Both the position numbers and the translations under genes were made by a program. Under the pieces are notes generated by a model. That model made no database searches, was not told where the DNA came from, and was given only the letters and a program-made list of their open reading frames with translations. Source: JACSRF01 sp964504445 (GTDB taxonomy: Bacteria > Chloroflexota > Anaerolineae > Promineifilales > Promineifilaceae). Taken from it: a stretch of DNA of 64,000 nt. Shown one piece after another: positions 9,430-17,810 of the stretch. The stretch lies in assembly GCA_964504445.1 (NCBI GenBank), contig CAZDEO010000023.1, forward strand, positions 1 through 64,000. Direction: 5' to 3'. How positions within the stretch are numbered: position 1 is the stretch's first letter; the number at the start of each line of letters is the position of its first letter.

Positions 9430-9574
9430 GGTAACCTAACGGCCGTTTGCCAGCCGTTTGATGTCCAGGCGCAGACATATTGGCGCGCGAAATTTTGCCC
9501 ACCGGCCGCAACCGGAGGAATCATGCACCGTTTCGCTTCACTAAATTTGGGTAAATCGGGGAAAATGAACCAGG

Positions 9575-12500
9575 TTACCGGGCAACAATACCGGCTAAAA
9601 TCTCGTCGAAGGGCTGCGTCTCAGCTTGCTGCTGGGCCTGGGCAATTTGGTTGGGCGCAAGCTGGGCTTGCAGTCTGGCCGATAATGTTTCGGCGCGTTG
9701 CCGGGCTTCCCAATCGCAGCCGGGGTGCTGCAAAACCGACAAAGCCCACACCAGGGCCGTGAAGGAGTCACCAGTCTGGGCGCGAATAACGGCCGTGCCC
9801 ACCACCGCCGCCAAAATATACCGCACCGAGTGCATCCGCTGTTTGCTGTGCAAAAACCGCAAAAAGTGGGCATGTGCCGCCTCAAAATTTTGCGCTGCAA
9901 TTTCCAAAAAACCCATTGTCACCCAAGCCCGCTCTAGCCCCACCAGGTCTTGAAAGTCCGTGTACAATGTCATGCTTCGCTCAAGTAACTGCCGCGCTGC
10001 CTCCAAATCACCCTGCGCCTGTTTGACCAGGCCCAAATAATGCGTGGCATAAGTCATGCTGTTGGGATCTTTGGTGTTCTGTGCCACCTCCAGGCAGGTG
10101 GTTAGTTGCTGTTCGGCCTCATCAAGATGCCCTAACAGCAAGTTCGTGCGCCCGGCAATGAGCAGGGCAGTACCCAGCAACCGCGGATCACCTAGCGCTT
10201 CGACAACCGGTTGGGCAGCTATGAGCTGCTGGCGGGCGGCGGTTAACTGCCCCTGATCTTGTCGGATCATGCCCAAATAGACTTGGGCCATGGCCCCCCC
10301 CCACCGATCTTGCTGCCGTTCTGCCAGCATTAGAGCGGTTTGCAACAGGGCCAGCGCTTCGTTAAAACGGCCCAGCGACCATTCGAGCAAGCCCAAATGG
10401 CGGGCGCAGTAACCAAGCAGGGCTTCATCACCCAGAGTTTCCAACTGGGCCATGGCTTGGCGCAGCAAGGTTTCGGCTAGCGCCATTTTGCCGGTACGGA
10501 AGCTCAAAAAAGCCTGGTAGATGTGCATGGCGCACAGCGCTACCTGGGTATGGCGGTGGGTTGCCGCTTGCTGCAGCGACACCGCCGCCCGACGAAAAGC
10601 ATCCTCGCCTTCGGGCAGCAAGCCACGTAAATCGTAAAAATAATACAGGGGAAAGGCAGCCCTATGTAACAGGTCGGCTTGTTGGTGGCTGACAGCCCAT
10701 TGCCAGGCGGTGCGGACGTTGGCCAGTTCCGTAGCCACGGCCGTTAGCCCCTCTTTCTGTCCCGGCCCCCGCAAAATCACCGCCTGCTCCGCCAGCCATT
10801 GCAACGTATAACGGCCGTGCTGGGCAGCTATTTTCTGGCCCACGGCAGGGTCAGCTTGTAGGTAGTCATGGGCATATTGGCGAATGACATTGTGCAGGTT
10901 GTAGCGATTGACGGCCGTGCGCTGCACCAGAGAGCGGTCCACCAGCGCCGATAACTGGGGCAAATCAGCCGCGGCAACTTCAGCCGCTGCTTCCCGCGTG
11001 AAACCGCCCCGAAAAACCGACAGGCACGCCAACGCCTGCCGTTCGGTCGGCGTCAACAAGTCCCAAGAATAATCAAAGACGGCGCGCAGGCTGCGGTGGC
11101 GTGGCGGCAAACTGCGCCGCGGGACGGTCAGGAAGTCCAGGCTCTTTTCAATTTCTTGGGCAATTTCAGCGCAAGAGAGCAGGCGCACCCAGGAAGCCGC
11201 CAGTTCAATGCCCAAAGGCATGCCGCCAACCAACCGGCAAATGTGGGCAATAGCCGGGTAATCGGCAGCGTCTAAGGGCTGGGCACTGGCGGCGCGGCGG
11301 GCGCTCTGCAAGAAAAGCTGCACGGCGCTGTTTGTGGGCAGCGCTTCCGCCGTCAGTTCCTCAGGCACAGGAAGCTCCCCCAAATCAAAGCGCCACTCTG
11401 CGGGTAATTCCAGCGCCTGGCGTGAGGTGACGAGGAGTTTCACGGCCGTTGTCTCTGTTACCATACGCGTCAAAAATTTGGCCGCGGGCAGGACATGCTC
11501 AAAATTATCCAGCACCATCAGCAGTTGCTTGGTCGCCAGCAGGTGCAACAACTCCGTTTCCGCCTGACGCGAACCACTCAGGCGGTAATGCAACGCCTCG
11601 GCAATGGCTGTAGTGACCTGGTCTGGCGTTTGCAGCGCGCCGAGGGCAACCCAGACCGCGCCATCGGCAAAAACGGGCTGGTGACCGACGGCCGTTTGCA
11701 AAGCCAGCCGCGTCTTGCCAATGCCACCTGGCCCAACAATGGTTATCAGACGGCAGTCAGGATCGGCCAGCAGTTCGGCCAGATGGGCCAGTTCGGCTTC
11801 GCGACCAATGAAGGGGGTGGCGGGCGCGGGCAAAGCAGACGGCCGTGCTGCGGTGGACCGGATTTCTGGCTGCAGCACAGGCGGGGCGGGTGCTTCCAGG
11901 CGCATTAATTGCTCATAAGCCGCCTGGGTCGCCGGGCCAGGTTCCACGTCCAGCTCGCGGCGCAAAATGAGCGCACACTGCTCGTAGACGCGGCGCACTC
12001 CGGCCCGGTCACCGCTGAGGGCATGGAGGCGCATCAACTGTACGTAAGTCGTTTCGTCCAGGGGATCGTGCTGGATGAGGGATTGGGCATAGCGGGCGGC
12101 GGCGCGGAAATTGCCCTTTTGTTCCAGCAAGCTCACTAATTGATGCAGCGCATCCTGGTAGGCTTGCCGCAGCGTTTCGCGCCGGGGGATTATCCACTCT
12201 TCGTAGTTGCCGGGCAGCAGATCGCCGGTGTAGAGGGAGACGGCCGTTTCTAACCAGTGCAGTTTATCGTCATCAGATACGGCCGTTTTGGCCGCCGCCA
12301 GCGCCGCTTCAAACTCGGCTACATCCAGATGAAAACTGGCGTTGGTACGCCATTGCAGCGTCATGGCGTCAGCTGCCAGATAGGTGTCTGCGTTGGGCAG
12401 GGTTTGGCGCAGGGTGTAGAGCAGGTTGCGCAGGTTGGCCCGCGCCTGGCTATCGCTGGAATCGGGCCAGAGGGTGAAGGCCAGGTGTTGGCGGGAAACG

Positions 12501-12637
12501 GCCGTGTGCCGGTGGAGCAGCAGATAGGCCAGCAAAGAAATTGGCCGGTCGCCGCTGAAACTGGGCGCTGGTTTCCCGCGGAAAACCAGCCCAAATTCAC
12601 CAAAGAGCGTGATGTGAAGAAGCTGCGATTCGGTCAC
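9575..12637 (-). CDS. SARP-type transcriptional regulator with BTAD, NB-ARC ATPase and TPR domains
   Basis: 1020 residues; GTG start at 12637 with AAGGTG upstream. Order: OmpR-like winged helix (1-100; ISLLAYLLLHRH, SRQHLAFTLWPDSS, ARANLRNLLYTLRQTL), bacterial transcriptional activation domain (about 105-245, ending LDVEPGPATQAAYEQL), STAND-type NB-ARC ATPase (about 275-560; Walker A GPGGIGKT at 302-309, Walker B LLMVLDNFEH), then tetratricopeptide-like helical pairs to the end. This is the AfsR/SARP layout: ATP-dependent assembly triggered by a ligand or protein sensed through the TPRs activates nearby promoters. It is divergent from the ABC pair at 12.9-16.8 kb, which is the most obvious candidate target (inference). 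Confidence 0.92.
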   Translation of the reverse strand: MTESQLLHITLFGEFGLVFRGKPAPSFSGDRPISLLAYLLLHRHTAVSRQHLAFTLWPDSSDSQARANLRNLLYTLRQTLPNADTYLAADAMTLQWRTNASFHLDVAEFEAALAAAKTAVSDDDKLHWLETAVSLYTGDLLPGNYEEWIIPRRETLRQAYQDALHQLVSLLEQKGNFRAAARYAQSLIQHDPLDETTYVQLMRLHALSGDRAGVRRVYEQCALILRRELDVEPGPATQAAYEQLMRLEAPAPPVLQPEIRSTAARPSALPAPATPFIGREAELAHLAELLADPDCRLITIVGPGGIGKTRLALQTAVGHQPVFADGAVWVALGALQTPDQVTTAIAEALHYRLSGSRQAETELLHLLATKQLLMVLDNFEHVLPAAKFLTRMVTETTAVKLLVTSRQALELPAEWRFDLGELPVPEELTAEALPTNSAVQLFLQSARRAASAQPLDAADYPAIAHICRLVGGMPLGIELAASWVRLLSCAEIAQEIEKSLDFLTVPRRSLPPRHRSLRAVFDYSWDLLTPTERQALACLSVFRGGFTREAAAEVAAADLPQLSALVDRSLVQRTAVNRYNLHNVIRQYAHDYLQADPAVGQKIAAQHGRYTLQWLAEQAVILRGPGQKEGLTAVATELANVRTAWQWAVSHQQADLLHRAAFPLYYFYDLRGLLPEGEDAFRRAAVSLQQAATHRHTQVALCAMHIYQAFLSFRTGKMALAETLLRQAMAQLETLGDEALLGYCARHLGLLEWSLGRFNEALALLQTALMLAERQQDRWGGAMAQVYLGMIRQDQGQLTAARQQLIAAQPVVEALGDPRLLGTALLIAGRTNLLLGHLDEAEQQLTTCLEVAQNTKDPNSMTYATHYLGLVKQAQGDLEAARQLLERSMTLYTDFQDLVGLERAWVTMGFLEIAAQNFEAAHAHFLRFLHSKQRMHSVRYILAAVVGTAVIRAQTGDSFTALVWALSVLQHPGCDWEARQRAETLSARLQAQLAPNQIAQAQQQAETQPFDEILAGIVAR

Positions 12638-12931
12638 GTCTTGTCACCTTGATAGCATGGCGTGCATTAACAGGTCCCTGCCTGCTGCATATTATGACCG
12701 TTTTTTTGCCGTTTGAAAATTTGTGTGGTGGCGTGATGCCGGAGAAACGGTTGGGCAGCTATCCTGTTGCTGTGGTTGGTAAACGGCCGTGACTTTGCTG
12801 CCAGTGGTTGTTTGTTGGCAAGCTGCTGCCCATCAACCCGGCAGGCGTAGAGGGTGAAATAATCGGCCGCTGACAAAGTTATCAAGGTGCTGATAGTGTG
12901 CCCGCAATAATGACGGTAAAATAACGAGATT
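12638..12931. promoter_or_regulatory. Divergent control region between SARP regulator and ABC exporter pair
   Basis: 294 bases without a gene. A -10-like TAAAAT at 12917-12922 lies 9 bases before the ATG at 12932, with no Shine-Dalgarno sequence, suggesting a near-leaderless transcript for the ABC gene. Just upstream is a short dyad TATCA-N6-TGATA (12880-12895) in a position suitable for an operator. One ACGGCCGT copy is present. No direct heptamer repeats typical of SARP boxes were recognised with confidence. Confidence 0.4.
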
Positions 12932-14797
12932 ATGGAAGAAAGCTTATCCCCCAAACCGCACAGCAAGAGTCCCAAACCCCCGCAGCCTGGTTTTAGGCGC
13001 TACTGGCAGCTTCTGGTGCGCTATATGCGCCCGCAAAAGGGGCAGGTGGCGCTGCTCGCTTTACTTATTCTGAGCAGCATTGCCCTGCAGCTCATCAACC
13101 CGCAGTTGGTGCGCCGCTTTTTAGATGCGGCGGAAACGGGACGAACGCTGGACGAGTTGGTGCGCACGGCCGTTTTGTTCACCGGCATCGCTATTATTGC
13201 GCAACTCGCCTTGCTGGCGGGCACTTATGTGGGCGAAGTGGTGGCCTGGACGGCCACCAATAACCTGCGCGCCGACCTGGCCCTGCACTGCCTGAAGCTG
13301 GACATGAGCTTCCACAAAACCCACAAACCGGGCGAACTGATTGAGCGCGTGGATGGGGACGTGAACCAACTGGCTAACTTCTTTTCGCAGCTCATCATCC
13401 AGTTGGGCAGTAATTTGCTGCTGGTGGCGGGGGTGCTGGTGCTGCTGTGGTTGGAGGATTGGCGGGTGGGGTTGTCGGTAACGGCCGTCGCTCTCCTTGG
13501 CCTGCAAACCCTTCGCCTGCTCAACCGTTACCTGGTGCCCCGCTGGCAAGCCGTGCGCGCTTTGGAAGCCGACCTCTTCGGCTATCTGGAAGAATGGCTG
13601 ACGGGTACCGAAGAAATTCAGACCAACCGCGCCGCGCCCTACATCATGCGCCGCCTCTACCAGCTCATGCGGCGGCGCTGGCGGCTCACCCAATCTGCCA
13701 TGCGCCTGAACGTGTGGGTCATTGGCCTGCCCATCATTTTGCCTGCCCTGGCTTACGTCGTCGCCTACCTGTGGGGCGACCAACTTTTCCGCAACAGTGT
13801 GCTAACCATTGGCAGCGTTTACCTCATCTTCTACTACATTGATGTCATTCGCGGGCCATTGTGGGGCATTCAGCGACAGGTGCAAGATTTACAGCGCGCC
13901 GCCGCCAGCCTCAACCGCATCACTGATCTGTTTGCCCAGCAGTCAACTCTGCAAGATGGCGACCAGGCCATTTTGCCCGATGGGGCGCTGGCGGTGCAGT
14001 TTGCGGGCGTGTCCTTTGCCTATCAGGATGAATTGCCCATGGTCAATAGCCAATTGTCACTTGCTAATGAGCCGCCAGCAGCCAACAGCCAACAGCCGGC
14101 GTCGGTTCTGCAGGATGTAGATTTTACGCTGGCGCCAGGGCGGGTGCTGGGACTGTTGGGGCGCACGGGCAGCGGCAAAACGACGGTTTCGCGGCTGCTG
14201 CTGCGCTTCTATGACCCGACCCAGGGTGCTGTAAGGGTGGGTAGTGGGCAACTGATTGACCTGCGCCACACGACGCAAGGGGAAATTCGCCGCCGCGTGG
14301 GCATGGTGACGCAAGACGTGGAGCTATTTCACGCCAGCGTGCGGGACAATTTGACGTTGTTTGATGACACGGTGGATGACGGCCGTCTCCTTGTCGCCTT
14401 GGAGGAATTAGGGCTGCGTGATTGGCTGGATGCTCTGCCCAATGGGCTGGACACGCAGCTAGACGCCAATCACAGCCTCTCTGCCGGGGAGGCGCAGCTT
14501 TTGGCCCTGGCCCGCGTTTTCCTCACCGATCCGGGGCTGGTGATTCTGGATGAAGCCTCGTCGCGGCTGGACCCGGCCACGGAAACGCTGCTGGAGCGGG
14601 CCATTGACAAGCTGCTGGCGGGGCGCACGGCCGTTATCATTGCCCATCGCTTGCACACGGTGCAACGGGCCGATGAGATCATGATATTGAGCAACGGCCG
14701 TATTCGCGAACATGGTCAGCGCGCTGCATTAGCCGCTGACCCGCACTCGGAATTTTACGGCCTGCTACAAACCGGGCTTGAAGAAGCGATAGCGTAA
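12932..14797 (+). CDS. ABC exporter half-transporter, catalytic-type subunit of a heterodimer
   Basis: 621 residues: exporter membrane domain (about 20-330), then a nucleotide-binding domain with Walker A GRTGSGKTT, Q-loop VTQDVELF, signature LSAGE (degenerate), Walker B LVILDEASS with catalytic Glu, and H-loop IIAHRLHT. The next gene has the opposite asymmetry (Asp after Walker B, canonical LSGGQ), so the two should form one intact and one degenerate ATP site, as in LmrCD or TM287/288. Odd: residues about 370-391, between the A-loop Tyr (SFAYQDE) and the strand before Walker A, are a low-complexity insert (NSQ, LANEPP, ANSQQ) encoded by heptamer-like GCCAACA repeats. Substrate unknown. Confidence 0.9.
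   Translation: MEESLSPKPHSKSPKPPQPGFRRYWQLLVRYMRPQKGQVALLALLILSSIALQLINPQLVRRFLDAAETGRTLDELVRTAVLFTGIAIIAQLALLAGTYVGEVVAWTATNNLRADLALHCLKLDMSFHKTHKPGELIERVDGDVNQLANFFSQLIIQLGSNLLLVAGVLVLLWLEDWRVGLSVTAVALLGLQTLRLLNRYLVPRWQAVRALEADLFGYLEEWLTGTEEIQTNRAAPYIMRRLYQLMRRRWRLTQSAMRLNVWVIGLPIILPALAYVVAYLWGDQLFRNSVLTIGSVYLIFYYIDVIRGPLWGIQRQVQDLQRAAASLNRITDLFAQQSTLQDGDQAILPDGALAVQFAGVSFAYQDELPMVNSQLSLANEPPAANSQQPASVLQDVDFTLAPGRVLGLLGRTGSGKTTVSRLLLRFYDPTQGAVRVGSGQLIDLRHTTQGEIRRRVGMVTQDVELFHASVRDNLTLFDDTVDDGRLLVALEELGLRDWLDALPNGLDTQLDANHSLSAGEAQLLALARVFLTDPGLVILDEASSRLDPATETLLERAIDKLLAGRTAVIIAHRLHTVQRADEIMILSNGRIREHGQRAALAADPHSEFYGLLQTGLEEAIA
14038..14100 (+). repeat. Short tandem repeat translated inside ABC subunit 1
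   Basis: Degenerate heptamers of the GCCAATA/GCCAACA kind, in frame, encoding residues about 370-391. They fall between the A-loop and the Walker A strand, the same loop that carries a repeat insert in the next gene. Confidence 0.75.
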
Positions 14798-14888
14798 ACC
14801 GTGAACCGTAAGCCGTGAACCGTGAACCGTAAACCGTAAACCGGATAACGGATAACGGATTACGGATTACGGATTACCGACTACCAAC
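14795..14888. repeat. Intergenic heptanucleotide tandem repeats (STRR-like)
   Basis: Runs of CGTGAAC/CGTAAAC followed by GGATAAC and GGATTAC, about 13 degenerate 7-base units, fill the whole 92-base gap between the two ABC genes and leave no recognisable Shine-Dalgarno sequence for the second gene. The same GGATTAC unit reappears inside that gene and, on the other strand and diverged, at 61.7-61.9 kb. Confidence 0.9.
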
Positions 14889-14889
14889 T

Positions 14890-16791
14890 ATGAAAACCTA
14901 CAAATACTTCCTTCAAATTATCCGCTTTCGCCCGCACTACTACGCGCTGGATATTATCCCATTTACGCTGCACACCTCTTTGGGCGCGGTAACTGGCTTG
15001 CTGTTGCGCGCCTTCTTTAACGGGCTAACGGGCGCGGAAGGTTTTAGCCTGGACATGTGGGCGGTGGTCGGCTGGCAAATTGCTACCGTGGTCGTCTCCG
15101 TAGCCCTGCTGTTCATCGCCATTATGGGCACTATCAACCTGGTTCAGCACGGCATGGCACTAATGATTCGCAACATGATGGCCCGCATTTTGGCGCTGCC
15201 CGGCGGCGCGGCCCTGCCCCGCGATGACAGCGGGCACCCGATGCCTTCCGGGAAAATCATCAGCACGTTGCGCGATGACGCTGACCAAATGGCCCATTCG
15301 CCTATTGTTTTTGATGACCTGTTTGCCTTTGGCGCACAGGCCGTCATTTCCCTGGTGATTATGTTCCAGATCAACGCGCTGGTGACGCTGGGAACCTTTG
15401 TGCCGCTGGGGTTGATTATTTTTGCCGCGCACCGGCTGAGCAAACGAGCGGAGGCAATTCGCAAAGCCAGCCGCGCTGCTACGGCAGAAGTGACTGGCCT
15501 CATTGCTGATATGTTTAATGCGGTGCAGGTCCTTAAAGTGGCGAATGCTGAAGAACGGGTAATCGGCCGTTTCCGGCAGGTCAATGATCGGCGGCGATCG
15601 GCGATGGTGCAGGATAAGCTCATCGTGCAGGTGGTGGACACCCTCAGCAGCGGCACGGTGGATGTGGGCGTGGGCCTGATTTTGCTTTTTGCCGCCCAGT
15701 CTATCTTTGCCGGGACGTTTACCGTGGGCGATTTCGCCCTGTTTGCCTCTTACGTCTGGCCGGCAACGCAGTTGATGCGCATGGCGGGGCGATTGATTAC
15801 CCATTACCGGCAGGTGGGGGTATCGGCGCAGCGCATGGAGCAGTTGATGCAGGACAGCCCGCCGGGTGCGGTGGTGGCCCATAACCCCATTTACATGACG
15901 GGAGATTTGCCGGAGCTGCCTTTTGTGGGGAAAACGGCCGTTGACCGGCTGGAAACGTTGGCAGTGCGGAATCTCCGTTATGAGTATGCCGTAAACCGTA
16001 GACCGTCAGACTCACCCCCTACGGATTACGAGTTACGGGCTACGGATTACGGATTACGGTCTACGGATTACGGATTACCGACGACGAATCACGGCATCCA
16101 TGACATTTCCTTCACTGTGTCGCGCGGCTCGTTTACCGTGATTACCGGACGCATTGGCTCCGGCAAGACGACGCTGCTGAAGCTGCTGCTGGGCCTGCTG
16201 CTGCCGCAAGAGGGGGAAATTTTGTGGAATGGGCAGCGCATAGCAGACCCCACAACCTTTTTTGTGCCGCCGCGGGTGGCGTATACGGGGCAGGTGCCGC
16301 GCCTGTTTAGCGATACGCTGCGCAATAATATTCTGTTGGGTCTGCCAGAGGAGCGGGTGGATTTGCAAAGAGCGCTGGAAACGGCCGTGCTGACCCCCGA
16401 CCTGGCCGAAATGGAAAAGGGGCTGGAGACCCTGGTGGGGCCAAGAGGGGTGCGCCTTTCCGGCGGGCAGGTGCAGCGCACGGCTGCTGCGCGCATGTTT
16501 GTGCGCGACGCTGACTTGCTTATCTTCGATGACCTTTCTAGCGCCCTGGACGTGGAAACGGAAGGTTTGTTGTGGGAACAGCTTTTTAACACGGCAGGGG
16601 AGCAGAGGGGCACGGGAGCAGAGGAGAAACTGCGCCGCCCCACTTGTCTGGTTGTCTCGCACCGTCGCCCGGCGCTGCGGCGAGCTGACTGGATTATTGT
16701 GCTGCAGGACGGCCGTATCGCCGACCAGGGCACGTTGGAAGACCTGCTGGCCCGCAGCCCGGAGATGCAGGCATTGTGGCAAGGAACATGA
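14890..16791 (+). CDS. ABC exporter half-transporter, degenerate-site subunit of a heterodimer
   Basis: 633 residues: membrane domain (about 15-330) and nucleotide-binding domain with Walker A GRIGSGKTT, canonical signature LSGGQ, and Walker B LLIFDDLSS, in which the catalytic Glu is Asp. With the preceding gene this predicts one active and one degenerate ATP site. Residues about 367-401 are a translated heptanucleotide repeat: three 7-residue units (TDYELRA, TDYGLRS, TDYGLPT) lie between the A-loop region (LRYEYAV) and HDISFTV, just before Walker A. The H-loop is VVSHRRP. The start follows a repeat tract with no Shine-Dalgarno sequence; translational coupling across 92 bases is unlikely, so how it is initiated is unclear. 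Confidence 0.9.
   Translation: MKTYKYFLQIIRFRPHYYALDIIPFTLHTSLGAVTGLLLRAFFNGLTGAEGFSLDMWAVVGWQIATVVVSVALLFIAIMGTINLVQHGMALMIRNMMARILALPGGAALPRDDSGHPMPSGKIISTLRDDADQMAHSPIVFDDLFAFGAQAVISLVIMFQINALVTLGTFVPLGLIIFAAHRLSKRAEAIRKASRAATAEVTGLIADMFNAVQVLKVANAEERVIGRFRQVNDRRRSAMVQDKLIVQVVDTLSSGTVDVGVGLILLFAAQSIFAGTFTVGDFALFASYVWPATQLMRMAGRLITHYRQVGVSAQRMEQLMQDSPPGAVVAHNPIYMTGDLPELPFVGKTAVDRLETLAVRNLRYEYAVNRRPSDSPPTDYELRATDYGLRSTDYGLPTTNHGIHDISFTVSRGSFTVITGRIGSGKTTLLKLLLGLLLPQEGEILWNGQRIADPTTFFVPPRVAYTGQVPRLFSDTLRNNILLGLPEERVDLQRALETAVLTPDLAEMEKGLETLVGPRGVRLSGGQVQRTAAARMFVRDADLLIFDDLSSALDVETEGLLWEQLFNTAGEQRGTGAEEKLRRPTCLVVSHRRPALRRADWIIVLQDGRIADQGTLEDLLARSPEMQALWQGT
15989..16090 (+). repeat. GGATTAC heptamer repeats translated inside ABC subunit 2
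   Basis: Units CGTAAAC/CGTAGAC then GGATTAC, GAGTTAC, GGGCTAC, GGATTAC, GGATTAC, GGTCTAC, GGATTAC, in frame. Because three heptamers equal 21 bases, the protein shows a 7-residue period (TDYGLRS). It is the same family as the intergenic tract 1.1 kb upstream. Confidence 0.92.
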
Positions 16792-16801
16792 AGGGTGTGT
16801 A

Positions 16802-16832
16802 GATTGGTCAAGGTTTTGAGATTTGACCAATC
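16802..16832. other. Hairpin between ABC gene and GNAT gene
   Basis: Perfect 10-base inverted repeat GATTGGTCAA (16802-16811) and TTGACCAATC (16823-16832) with an 11-base loop. No T tract follows, so it may be a processing or attenuation stem. It ends six bases before the proposed ATG of the GNAT gene. Confidence 0.5.
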
Positions 16833-16838
16833 TTGGCA

Positions 16839-17810
16839 ATGAAAACGACCATGAAGATTACCCTCCGTCTGGCAAACCCAGACAGCGATTATGAAGGCGT
16901 GGCGGCCTTGTGGAATGCGTTAGAGCCGGAACCCATTACGGCCCAGCAACTGCGGGAATGGGATGCGCCTGCGCCCGGTAAGCTGCGGCGGCGGACGGTG
17001 GCTTGGGTAGCTGGCCAGGTGGTTGGTTATGGTTTTGTGGGGCGAGACGTGTTTGATGGTGACGGCCGTTATGAGCTTTGGGTGGGCGTGTCGCCGGGCT
17101 GGCAACGGCTGGGCATTGGGCGCCAAGTATATGATGAGGCGCTGGCCTTTGTCCGGCAACAGCCGGTTACCGAACTGACCAGCCGCGTGCGCGACAACAA
17201 CCCGGCGGCCTTGCGCTTTGCCCGGCGGCGCGGCTTTGTCGTCAGCCATCACCGCTTTGAAAGCGTCTTAGATTTGGGCCACTTTAACCCGGCCCCTTTT
17301 GCCGGGGTGATTGAGGCGGTAGCCGCCACCGGCATTCGTTTCACGAACCTGGCGGAGGAAGGGGATACAGAAATGGCGCGGCGCAAATTACACCAACTAA
17401 ACTATGAAACTTACCTGGATGAGCCGGATAATGGGGGTTGTTTTCCTGATTTTGATGCGTTCAACAAGATGTTCGATACTGCTAGCTGGTTCCGGGCTGA
17501 GGGACAAATTTTGGCGGTGGATGGGGAAAGATATGTGGGTCTGGCAGCTGTGGGGTACTATGCCAATACCAATTCGTTGTACAACATGATGACCGGCGTA
17601 GACCACGCTTATCGTGGGCGGCGTATTGCTCTGGCTTTGAAACTGCTCACTATTCAGTACGCTCAAACGCTTGGCGCAGATTATATCCGCACGCACAATG
17701 ATTCTCTTAATGGACCGATGCTAACTATTAACCGGCGGCTGGGCTATCAGCCTCGCCCTGGAGAGTACCAACTACATTGTGTTCTCAAAAGGGATAATTT
17801 GCGGCGTTAA
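16839..17810 (+). CDS. Tandem GNAT-family acetyltransferase
   Basis: About 323 residues from ATG 16839; the frame extends to a TTG at 16833, and another ATG is at 16851. Two GNAT folds: the first (about 1-145) has the acetyl-CoA pyrophosphate loop in PGWQRLGIGRQVYDEAL, then RVRDNNPAALRFARRRGF; the second (about 155-323) has VDHAYRGRRIALALKLLTI and THNDSLNGPMLTINRRLGY. Both copies keep the R/Q-x-x-G-x-G/R-type loop (the second as YRGRRIA), so either could bind acetyl-CoA. Substrate unknown; such two-domain GNATs acetylate small molecules, amino sugars or antibiotics. Its stop overlaps the stop of the convergent hydrolase gene. Confidence 0.87.
   Translation: MKTTMKITLRLANPDSDYEGVAALWNALEPEPITAQQLREWDAPAPGKLRRRTVAWVAGQVVGYGFVGRDVFDGDGRYELWVGVSPGWQRLGIGRQVYDEALAFVRQQPVTELTSRVRDNNPAALRFARRRGFVVSHHRFESVLDLGHFNPAPFAGVIEAVAATGIRFTNLAEEGDTEMARRKLHQLNYETYLDEPDNGGCFPDFDAFNKMFDTASWFRAEGQILAVDGERYVGLAAVGYYANTNSLYNMMTGVDHAYRGRRIALALKLLTIQYAQTLGADYIRTHNDSLNGPMLTINRRLGYQPRPGEYQLHCVLKRDNLRR

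Noticed and set aside
14795..16090. CRISPR-like interpretation of the regular repeats.
   Set aside because: Units are 7 bases with no unique spacers of constant length and no cas genes.
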